Shown here piece by piece: positions 1 to 10,200 of a stretch of DNA of 64,000 bases. The notes beneath the pieces are model-generated. The model saw only the letters and a program-made list of their open reading frames with translations. It was not told the origin of the DNA and did not search any database. The stretch is from positions 22,720,029 to 22,784,028 of the forward strand of contig NC_133933.1 of the NCBI RefSeq assembly GCF_031877795.1. The letters run 5' to 3'. The stretch comes from Strix aluco (lineage: Eukaryota > Chordata > Aves > Strigiformes > Strigidae). How positions within the stretch are numbered: the first letter of the stretch is position 1; each line of letters begins with the position of its first letter. A program made the position numbers and the translations under genes.

Positions 1-429
1 AGCAGTACGGAGCAACGGGTGGAACAAACCCAGTCCCTGCACTAAACTTTACCCGTCAGTGTACAGCAGGATAGCGCTCACTGGGCGAGGAGAGAGAGGG
101 GAGAGCAGTTCCCCGAACCACCGAGCACCCCTCGGCAGCCGTGGTGGCCCTGGCCGGACCCGTGGCCAAGAGCAGTGTCCAGCGTGCCTGCCCTGGGGCA
201 CAGCCCGTTCCTGCGTGAGCACCATCACCGCACGATGCCCACAGCCAGGCCTTCAGCTGGGCCTGGGGTGCCCAAACCTTTCACCTAAGGATGGGTTTTG
301 CCTTCCAGCAGTTTAACGTCGAGGGCGGATGGCAGGAGGCGTCCTTCACTTACAGCCACCCGCGGGGCTGCAAACGGCTTCGCCTCCTTCTCCTCCCGTG
401 CCTTCCCGTTATTGATTCACGTTGTTTTG
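1..429. other. Upstream flank of LBH
   Basis: Moderately GC-rich unique sequence with no recognisable exon, repeat or RNA gene. The small open frames here show no coding features. Confidence 0.5.
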
Positions 430-439
430 CTAAATATAG
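430..439. promoter_or_regulatory. MEF2-type A/T motif upstream of LBH
   Basis: CTAAATATAG fits the MEF2 consensus YTA(A/T)4TAR. It lies about 590 bp upstream of the predicted transcription start, at the edge of the CpG island. MEF2 factors act in heart and skeletal muscle. A single match of this kind is only suggestive. Confidence 0.35.
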
Positions 440-681
440 CTCGGCCTCCTGAACCTTCTCCCCTGCTCAGGCCGGCGGGGGGTGCCGGCCGCAGGAGCGG
501 CTCACAGGCGAGGGCTGGGCGGCTGCGGCCGCCTCTCCGGGCCAGGGCCGTGTGCCCGAGCCCCGCCGCTGCGGCCGCTCCGCCACGGCCCCCGCCTGCC
601 CCAGGCCTCCCCCCGCCATCACGTACCCCCCCCGCGAAGGGGGCTTCGCCTCCCGCGGGTGAAACCCAGCCCCGGCCGGGC

Positions 682-738
682 TGATGGTGATGCTCGGGGT
701 GATGATGATGATGATGATGATAATGATGATGCTCGGGG
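682..738 (+). repeat. GAT trinucleotide microsatellite with flanking 12-bp direct repeat
   Basis: About ten GAT units run from 700 to 730 with one interruption (ATA). The array is bracketed by two copies of TGATGCTCGGGG at 688-699 and 727-738, which suggests the array expanded by slippage within a small duplication. It lies about 300 bp upstream of the transcription start in the CpG island. Predicted poly-His, poly-Asp or poly-Ile frames over it are artefacts. Confidence 0.85.
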
Positions 739-942
739 CACCCCCGCGCCGGCCGGCTCCCAGCGCTGGTTCTGGGGGGGCCGCACCCCACTTCGGCCCG
801 CGCAGACAGAGTGAAAAATAATGAACGGGCCGGGCCCCACCGGCCACCGCCTCCCGCTTGCGAGACTGAGGTGGGGGGGCGCCCCTGGGGACACGCACCC
901 GCCCCCCCCGGCGGCGCGCGCCGAAGCCATTCATGAAAACGG

Positions 943-950
943 TGACGTCA
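943..950. promoter_or_regulatory. CRE (cAMP response element), full palindrome
   Basis: TGACGTCA is the complete 8-bp consensus bound by CREB/ATF factors. It lies about 80 bp upstream of the predicted transcription start, a typical position for a working CRE, and within unmethylated-type CpG island sequence. The motif is seen directly; function is inferred. Confidence 0.6.
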
Positions 951-956
951 AGCGGG

Positions 957-965
957 GGGGCGGGG
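957..965 (+). promoter_or_regulatory. GC box (SP/KLF type)
   Basis: GGGGCGGGG lies between the CRE and the CArG box. A second C-rich site (CACGCCCCCC, 979-988) lies 13 bp further on. Both fit SP1/KLF binding preferences, but such motifs are common in CpG islands. Confidence 0.45.
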
Positions 966-992
966 ACGCGGGTCGGGCCACGCCCCCCGGGG

Positions 993-1002
993 CCATTTAA
1001 GG
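993..1002. promoter_or_regulatory. CArG box (SRF type) in the TATA position
   Basis: CCATTTAAGG matches the CC(A/T)6GG serum response element consensus exactly. Its TTTAA core lies about 28-32 bp upstream of an initiator-like CTCAGA whose A is at 1028, so the same bases could also serve as a weak TATA box. SRF is a major regulator of cardiac and muscle genes, which suits a heart and limb gene. The match is seen in the sequence; occupancy is inferred. Confidence 0.55.
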
Positions 1003-1024
1003 CGGCGCGGCGGCAGCGGCCGCG

Positions 1025-1213
1025 CTCAGACGGGAGGCGGCGGCGGGAGCGGTGGGGCCGGGCGGTTCCGGGTGGTCCCGGGCAGCGCAGCATCGTCCCC
1101 CGGTGCCGCTCAGCCGCTCTGCTCGCGGGGCAGCGCCGTGCGCCTGGGTGCCCCTCCCGCCACCCCCCACCCCCCCATCCCCGAGGGCGCGGGGCAGCCT
1201 CCGCCGGGACTTC
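1025..1213 (+). other. LBH: Predicted LBH transcription start and 5' UTR
   Basis: An initiator-like CTCAGA with its A at 1028 lies the expected distance below the TATA-like core of the CArG box. The inferred 5' UTR is about 186 nt, very GC-rich, and contains no upstream ATG before 1214. The exact start is a prediction, and CpG-island promoters often start at several sites. Confidence 0.45.
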
Positions 1214-1239
1214 ATGTCTGTGCTGTGTCCCCTGCCCTG
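1214..1239 (+). CDS. LBH: LBH coding exon 1
   Basis: This exon encodes MSVLCPLP plus two bases of a Cys codon completed in exon 2. The donor is TG|gtgagt, a strong consensus. The start was chosen because it is the only ATG in frame with exon 2 between the predicted transcription start and the donor, and because LBH proteins have a short N-terminal peptide of this length (17 residues before the MTEV motif). The start context is poor (T at -3, T at +4). The encoded peptide differs from the mammalian one more than the rest of the protein does. Confidence 0.85.
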
Positions 1240-4200
1240 GTGAGTGGGCGCTTCCCGCGGGGCGGGGGGGGGTATCGCGGCCCGCGGGCGGGAGGAGGCT
1301 CTACCCCAGCAGGCTGCTGCTGTGACCGTGTCCGCGGGGGTTTCAGCCGCCCCCCCTCAGCCCCCAGCGGGTCCCCGGGAAGACGCGATGCGGTGGGGCG
1401 ACGCGAAGCCCCGGGGCGTGATTTTCCGAGAGCGGGGGAGCAGAGGCTGGTAGCGGCGGTGCGGGGCGAGCCGCAATAGAGGAGCGGCGAGCTGTGGGAA
1501 TTCACTTTCTCGAGCTGGAAATGCCATTAAGGCTGGAAAAGCAGGGCTGGAATTGGCGCCGTGCGCTCCGCTGGTGTGGAAGTCCCTGAGGTTGTAAAAT
1601 AAGTCAGCAGGAGCTAAAGCACACCAGCTTTTTTTTTTTTAAAAGAAAAAAGCCACAAAAAACCCCAGCGCTTGCACTTATTTACTGTGTTTTTTTACTT
1701 TCCCCCCTTAGGGGGCAGAGCGGGAGGAAGCGGAGTTAAAAGTGAAGCGCTGCTGCTAGAGCCTCCGAGCTGCTCCTGAGCTCGGCTCTTGGGGAGAATG
1801 TCAGGGAGTTGCTCCCCGGGGCAGGGGATGTTGCACCGGTGTACGAGGTACTGAGCTTTTCCCACCCCATTCCAAGAGGGGGTCAGGAAGGAAGGGACCA
1901 GAAATAGACTGCCGACAGCCTCTCCAGCTTGCTGTCTCTTCCTCGTGCTACTTAAATCTTGCTCAGCTCCCCTGGAGCCCCTCGGATGATTTGAATGCTG
2001 TCTTTTGTTTCTAGCCCTGATTATCTGAGATCAGCTGAAATGACTGAAGTGATGATGAACACCCCAGCTATGGATGAGATTGGGCTAAGCCCCCGCAAGG
2101 ACGGCCTGTCGTATCAGGTAGGTGCTTTGCTGGCTGCTTAGGCAGTAATCCCCTATGGAATTGCTTGGGCTGGACTGCAAACTCGGTCTAACGTACCTTT
2201 CCATAGCCTGACCTAATAGCAGATCTTGCTGTAGCGAGAACTAGTCAACAGACTGGAATGCTTGCTTGGCAGGAGCAGGTTGTCTAAAATATCACTTGGT
2301 ATCAGACTGGATTGGCAAGGACTTGGTGGTTTCTGAAGTGATTGAGCCCCCACTCATTCGGCATTCATGGGGACTCAGTGGGAGATCAGTTAAGGAAGGG
2401 TTTGCACCACTCACTGGGCTGAGAGGACTCTTGAGATCTCTTTGTAACATGGAATACAAATGATCTGCTAGAGCAGGAGGGAGTTGTTTATATGGCACTT
2501 GTATTTTTTTTCTTCTATTTCTTGGTTTTCCTGACTGATGGGCCCATTTGAGAGGGTTAACAGTCTTATAAGATACAGCAAGGCCAGAGACAGCCTAAAC
2601 AAGCCTTGAAATGCCACTGAGGTATCAGTACCTGACGGCAGGAGCTGCATTCATTCTGAAAGCTCTGAACAATGTAATGAGCTCTTAACCTCTAGATCAA
2701 TGACTGGGGTGAAGAGGTGGTCTTAGAAGCGAGTTTGAGCCTTAATCCTTTAGTATCAATATCGCTTTTGTTTCCTAGCTTACAGTTAATCAAAGGGCAA
2801 GTTGTTCATCTTAGCCTACTAGATCCATGTGTTCCTACTCTTCCAGGAGACTTGTTGATGAGATTTAAGACAGTTGCTGAGTGAATGCAGATGACTTGCA
2901 TCTGGTCTGTGCATTGGATGAGTCTTACCTGCAGATCCTGATGCAGGGCTCTTCCTTTGCAGATGTTACACAACCTGCAGAGGCAGTTGCTCTAAGTGTG
3001 CATTCAAATGAGGTGTGCTGTTGTATGCTTGCATATTTATGTCTGAAAAATGAGCTACAAGGCGGTAACAGTGCACTGAAGCATGAAATCAAGCAAACTT
3101 TGGGCCATGACTGAGGCCTCCAGCAGAAGCCAAACCCGTGGGGAGGATAAGGGGGATGCATTGCTTTTTTTGGTCAGAATTCTTGATCTGGATAGTACAA
3201 GTTGTTTGGTTTATTGATTGTATGTGGAAGTAGCTGTGCTGTGCTTCAGTGCTTGAGTTTAGTGGAAAGCATATGACCTCTCTTTCCTATAGAGGGAGTG
3301 TACAGCAATGAGAGTGGTTAAACCTGAAGCAATCAGACTAACCTGCATGGGATGTTCAGTTGTCTTTATGGGTCACCATATGAAGAGGCTTAACCCAGTC
3401 AGGCCAAACCTATCTGAATTTTCCACTGAGAGGCAGAATCTACATGCCCTGCTTCTTCTAATGATTGCTTCAGTGAGGTTTTTCCCCAAGTGCTAATGAC
3501 CTTGATAAGTTGGCTTGGGCCAACTGAGGAACAGGCCTGTTCAGTTTTGAGTGGATCATCCAAACCTGAAGGTGTGTGAGTCATAAATGCTGACGACTCA
3601 TATCTATGCAGGGCTTTTGCATCCTGGATCCATTCTCTGTAGTGGTCTAGTCATAGATGACTTTTTCAAATGCATGCAAGAGCTGGGAACTGCCTGCTAG
3701 TACTTCACCTTGATGTAAGCCAAACTGATGCCAGCAAGGGTTGAGGTGTTGAAATGGAAGATCCTGATGGGGCACTAGCGGTGTGTGGACTGTGTACGAG
3801 GTGTGCCTCAATCAGGTTAGTATAAAGAGGATTGAGGAGCAGGCACGAGCCTTTCTCCTCTGGCTGCTAGACTGAGAATGTCACAGTGGTGTCAAGGTAA
3901 GTAGAAATCATCCTTAAAGGGTTGAAAACTCAAGTTAGAACAGCAAGGACAAATCTGATGCAAACTGCACCATGAACTCTTTGTTCTACCTCAGACTTTG
4001 GTACTTGCTTTGCTGATGGAGAGTTTGGTACGTGGAAAAGTGTGTGCTAGTCTGAGGGCTGTAGTGTGATAACTTAAAACCAGACAGGGCTAATGGAGCA
4101 TGACTGCTCCTACACTGAGGCTTGTGGTTCTAAGCTGCAACAACATCTTCCACTCATCTGTGGAGTTGGGCACTCATGATGTGAGTGTAACAGCCCTTGG

Positions 4201-7200
4201 CTGGCTATGAGAGGCAAAAAAAGTGGAGCTGGAACTGGGAGAGGCAAGCTTTTAGTTTGAAAAGTTTCTCTTCTTCTAGTAGTAGAACTTGTATTTATTT
4301 TACTGCAGAGGTGACCTCAAACTGAGGTTCAAAATGTGCCTCTTCAGGCTGTGTGGAGCAGGGACCGCCTGGGTCCATAGCATGCTGGCTGTGAGCCTGG
4401 GGGCTGCTTCTGCCACCATATGCAGACATGAAACTGCCTGCACCAGGAGATGGTACAGCAGCTTTGCTGGAACTGTAAAGCACGTCTGTATCTGCTACAG
4501 ACAGACTTGTCCTACCAGCCGTACTGTGTCAAAGTGGTTTTGCCTTTACTTGGAAGTAAACTGAGGAAACAAACGCATACCCTGAGTATAAACTTCAGCA
4601 ATCTGACTCCTCTGTCCCATGCAGTTCACTGAACTTCAGGGCTCCTGTCTGTCTCACTGGTTATGGAGGAAACTTGGCTTGTTGACTTTTTCCTTCTGCT
4701 GCCTCCACCCCTTTGCCTCTGCTCATGCTCTGGACTGTCTTGTCTGTCTAGACATCAGCTGAAGGTGTGAAGCTTCCTGGCCTTGGTGGGCTGGCCAGCA
4801 CTGCTCTTGAAGCAATGATGTGAAAACTCAGACTGCAGAAGTCTTATCAGTGATAACTGAGTTGCCAGTGTAGGCTTAGTAATTTGTAGAGTTTCACTTG
4901 CAAAATGTGCTTTCTCAGCATAGAAATGCCTTTTTCCAGTTAATACACAATGTTTGTAAGCTAATGTGCTAATTTCAAAACCTTTCTATGTAAAGTAGCT
5001 TTTATTACTGTATTTGTGATGTAAAGCTGCTCTGAGCCCCCTGAAGGTGGTTCAGCCAACAGATGTAAAGGGCCTGAGCAGAAGTGAATGGTGAAATTAG
5101 GGCATGAATCTCAGAACAGGGTAGCATAGACAAAACAGAAGATGCAGCTGAAGAGATGATGTCATGCTGGGTCTTGTGCCTGCAGTGAAGAGCTATTTCT
5201 GGATCTTTAATAGATGTCCCATAATTCCCATGGGACTTACTAAACAAAAAACTCGTTGAAACGCAGCTGATGGCTCAAGATGCCCCTGCTACAAACAGAT
5301 GTGCCTATGGAGGGCTTCATGTGCTTCCTGCCTGGCAATCTCTGGTGAGCTGGGCTTTTTTCACTGCCAGTCGGAGCTAATGTACCGTTTGCTATTTTCC
5401 AGCCCCTAGATATACCCGTTCTCTGAAGAGCCTCATCAGCACTCTGCCAGCTTGTCCCCTGATGCCATCTCACAGTAGCACAAATGATGCTGCTGAAACA
5501 GAGGCTGAATTAATCATTTTGTGAAGCTGTTGTCAAAACAGTGCCTTGACCCGAATCCTGCCTTGCTTCTTGGAAGTGGAGCAGGAGCTGAGCACAACTG
5601 AAGACTCTTCTGTGCCCAAAGTGTTTATTTTGAGCAAATGCTGTGTCCTGGGTTGAGCATGCTACTTTGCTGCAGACTGGCTGTCTGGCTTATGGGTCCT
5701 GTGGGACTTTAGGCTCCCCTTTTAGGAGATAGGTCTGTGGAGGCTGAGATTGCCTCACACCATCAGCTGGGGTTTAGTTGTTGTGGGGAGCTTTAGCTCT
5801 TTTAAGTCATGATCACATCATGCAGGGATCTGTCTAGGTTAATCACAGCCATAGCTACCTATGAATCATGTCAGACTGACTGAATCTAGGTAAATAGGCT
5901 TAATGCTCCATACATTGTCTATGGTGAAAGCTTGGGTCTTGGGGAAATCGTTTTTGGGGAATGCAGCACCTCTTCACCAGCACCAGTGAAGCACTGACTT
6001 TCCCAAGGAGCTGTGGGGCTCGGTGCTGAGGGGTTTGAGCTGCATCCGCTGCATCCCCCAGCTAAACTGGGGGACCAACGTGTTACTGACCCAGGGGCTG
6101 ACAACAAAGGGTGGAAACTGAGCTTCATCTGTAACTGTCGTTTTTTGCTTGTAAGGTGCTTTGTGTCTGTGCAGCCTTGATTTGTGCAGGGGAAGTCCTG
6201 TATTAGAGCTGACGCTCGCTGCTGTGGACAGTCTTGAGACTGGCCTGCAAAAAGGTGGTGGTAGCAAGCGAGTTTGGGATAACTTGTTCACATCCGATGC
6301 GTGGTTACTGGACAAGATTAGTAGGCTGACTCAGTGTGTATTCCAGGGTCTGGGACCTTAAATGAAGGCAGAAGCAGGATATGGAATAAACAGAGCCAAA
6401 ACTAATCATGTTCGCAGCTATGCTATGCAAAAAAGTGTTCCACTGAAACGCAAACTGAAGACAGCAGCTAATCAGAACATCTTGGTGCATGTGTTTTCCT
6501 CCCTACTTGATGCCTTGTTACCGTGATGGAAAATTGTTATGATATATGAAGTTTCCTTGCCACTGTCCCCCAAGATAGGGCAATCTGTCTGTGACTGGGG
6601 AGTTGTTATAGCTCATAAACCTGAGTCACAGGCTGCTGTGTGCATACTAGAGGGAGCTGGGTTTCGAGTCATGACTACTGTGTGTGAGTAAATGTATGTA
6701 TTAGCACTGTTCCTTATAGCTGGAAAATTCCTCCAAAGAGGGCACAGAGAGATGATTTAAATATTTCCTGAAATGAGCTTGCAATGCTTCTCAATGACAG
6801 TGAAGTTTTATTTAAGAACTTAAATGCTGATTTGGGTTTTAGAATATTGGCTTGATACTGTTGAAGAGGCACAAAACTTCGCTTTTTAGTACTGAGAGGA
6901 TGAGTGATATGTGTACATCAGGGGTGTATCCTGTGCCTGAAGTGGTATGCCTCTCAGTACAGACTTCTCAGTCTTGTGTAGTATTACCACAATGAAGCAA
7001 AGCTCTTCCCCAAAACAGTAACTTAATTTGGAAAGATCTTATTGCCTTAGTCTCTGTGTAATGTAATTGAAATCGTTTTCAGCCCCATGGGAGGGGAGAC
7101 AAGCATTTTAACTATGGGTGTTGGTATGGAGTACACATGTGGAAGTTGTTTTGAATTTACAAGTGACACTTGGATTATGGTAGTGCTGAGCTAATCCTCT

Positions 7201-10200
7201 TAATTGTCTGACATCTCTCCTGCTTTTGGTGTTTCTCCATCCCTGTGAATGCTGAGAGGGTATGGAGCGTCCCCAGGGCAATGAAAACTTTCCATTCTTT
7301 TTGCCAAGACTTCATTCAAGGATAGTAGAGCTAGATCATCCGAAACAGAGGCAAACATCTTTCTAAAATCTTTTCAACCTTTTGTTTCAAGTTCTGCTTT
7401 TCACTGCCCTTTCCAGCTGCAAGGCAAGAGTTTGATTGATTTGTATGTGATCTGGATCGGTCCGTGAGGAGAGCAGTTCCCAAAACATAATCTGGAGAGA
7501 TCTGTGAAAATCAGTCTTGCTGTGAGTGAAAAGCTGTTGAGTAGTGTAAGAAGCAATATTTGTGTCCTCTGTGGGCTCTGAGAGGTGTTGGATGTGTCTA
7601 TCCATGGGCCAGGAGTTGGGGTGCAGCTACAGAAGGGGGGGGCTCTGCAGAAGCAGTTGCAGCCCCTTGTGCTGTACCATGCAAGTGAGGGGGAGGAAGA
7701 TACCTCTGAATTGCTGCTAAATTTGCTTTTAGGTAGCCTTCACAACCAGTCACTTGTCCCCCATCCAGTGACCAGATCAGCCAGAAGCAGGCATCTGTTT
7801 CAGCTGTGTGCAAGGTGGCTTCCTCTGGTAAATGAGGGGGAGAAGTTAACCTGTTGCTGCTGTGCTCTTTGAGTGGTGAGGAGATGCAAAGTCTTCCTCC
7901 CACATGCCTGACCTGGGTAATGTGAGCAGAAAAGCTTGTGGGCAGGTTTTGCTAGGCAAGCTGTCCTGGCTGGGTGCTGATCTCACAGGTCAGAGCTGAG
8001 CTGCTGCATTTCCGGGGGGTCCTTGCTGCAAGTTTGAGTTGTTTTTCTCTTCCCATTGTCTAAATCTGGAGTGTGACCAGCTTAGGCATATGGGACCAAC
8101 AGATGCAGCATGGCACTACTGGTGTGGGACAGCAGTGGTGCTTGCTTAGCTTTTTATAAAAAGTCTGGCAATACAGCTTATTCAGGGGTGAGTGGGGAGG
8201 CCTGTTGGGATAACTTTTCCACTCAGCTTCCCCAGATGTGCAAACAGGCTTAATCTGAAACCCTTTTTCCTTCAGTCCCTATGCTTGTCTTGCTGTGTTG
8301 CCCTGCTTGTCACATGTGAGGAAATCTGCCTTTGTGTATTTTTTCCATTGACTGTCCACGCCCATTGAAAGTGCAGTTGCAACATCTCATTTCATGCTGC
8401 CTTGACGATTAAAAAGCATGACTTAGTGGAAAAAATCCTGACCTTCTTGAGTTCGGCCTGTCCTGCAGCTGTTTGAGATAAGATTGTGCTAGGGTTTTTT
8501 TATTAAAAAACTGCACACCACATTTTGGGGATATTTGTTTGTAAGGAAATGACTACTACTTAGTTTCTGGAAAAAAAAATCTGGCAGGCTATTTTCAAAG
8601 AAATTGCTCCAATTTGACCTAATGTGCTTAAAATGATAGCAGCCAAAGGTTAGCTTAATTATTATATGGCTATTTTTCTTGCACAGGAGGCTATTTTCAT
8701 GACATTATCAGCTTATGTAACCTCCTGAACCACACTTCTTTTTCCATTGCAACCTTCTAAACCTTGTGATGTCAAGGGTATTTTTTTCCTATCCTGAGTT
8801 TAGATAATGAGTTGATGCTTAAAAGCCACTGACTGTACTTCCAGTAATGCACCATGTGTCTGAAACTGCCTTTGGCCAAGCAGAAGCCACAAAGCACCAA
8901 GAAACTTACTGTCTTGCACCAGAAGTGACTAATGGCAAGTAGCTCATGCTGCAATGCCTGTGTTCATATGGCTATGTTCAAAGACCTCGCTCGCTCTGGT
9001 GCACCTGGAAAGCTTCTGCATGGTGGGTGCTGTAGTGGGAGCTGGGCTCCTGCACCACTGTCCCCAGGACCAGATGGATGTGTGTGAACAGCCCCTGTGT
9101 TGTGCACTGCCTTCAGTTACCTTGCCTGACTTGGCATTAAGTAGCAACCCCACGCCTTCCTCATTGGCAGCTTGGTTGCCACAAAGCTTTAGATGCAAGG
9201 GAGAAATGTGGTTGAGTAGAGGAAGACTGAATATTGACAAGGAGATAATGGTGTAGTTAAGAGTTGCTAGGCTGAAGAACAAGTTGATAGGATGTTGTTC
9301 CACTTTGGAGTTTTGTCTGGGGCTTCCAAGGTGCTGGGTGCCTGCACGATTGGCCTGAGGACAATAATGCTTCATGGTTAATGCTCCTGCCTCCTGGATG
9401 GGGAACCTGCTTTTATAACTGGAATCACAAAGATCAAAGCAGATCAGATTTTGCTCTCAAACTGAGGCACCCACGAGCAGTGTGCCTGTGAGACTGGCAG
9501 TGCTGTTCCCTCCAAGGATGCTCTTCTGGCTCACTTGAATGCAGCTGGTGTTTAAATAAAAGTACAGTGCCTGACTCCTTACCCCATCTACAACCTTAAG
9601 GGGAAAGTGTATTTTGTCATTATCTTCTTTGGGGTGTTTAAATGCAACTGTAATGTGAAATGGGCACTCTGATAAAATTGTTTGAAATAAACAGGTGGGA
9701 ATTGTTTAATCTTCTGGTTACCAACCAGAGGATCTGATGTGGCAACTGGTTCTTGTCACGCAGCAGTTCTTTCTGGATGAGCTGGGGTTTGAAGCTGTTC
9801 CCCTAGTAGGGCATACCTATAAGTACCAGCAACCTTTTCTGTTCACATTGCGATTTAGTCGTGTAGGGCTTCTGCTAACACTGCACTGCAGGGGAGGTTT
9901 TTCCTGTACCCATGTCTTTGTCTCAGTTCCTAGTGGGATCAAAGTGTGTGTCCCAGTGGCACTGCCAGTGAGCATGGGCCCCGGTGCTGCTGCGGTGCAT
10001 GAGCTTGTGCATCCACAAGGCAAGCTGTGGGAGGGAAGGGGTAAGGTACTTCTCTATGCACCTCGCAGAGCTGGAGATAGGGGATCCTCATGTTCCTTGC
10101 ATGAGGAATATGGTGCATAATTGCTGGCTATGCCACAGGTACCTCCTGTCTGAAGAAATGTGATCCAGTCTCCAACCCTTCCATAAAATGAGTGTCCTCT

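Larger units (their letters stand above)
430..1480. promoter_or_regulatory. LBH: CpG island over the LBH promoter and first exon
   Basis: The stretch is strikingly rich in G+C and in CpG, whereas sequence before about 400 and after about 1500 has ordinary composition. It covers the predicted promoter, the 5' UTR, coding exon 1 and the start of intron 1. This is the normal arrangement for a developmental regulator in a warm-blooded vertebrate. The boundaries are estimates by eye. Many open frames here on both strands are by-products of high GC content. Confidence 0.85.

Noticed and set aside
467-1093. 208-codon minus-strand open frame (and several overlapping ones) across the CpG island
   Set aside because: Arises from high GC content and the GAT microsatellite, giving low-complexity Ile, His, Gly and Pro runs. 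It overlaps the LBH promoter and 5' UTR and matches no known protein.
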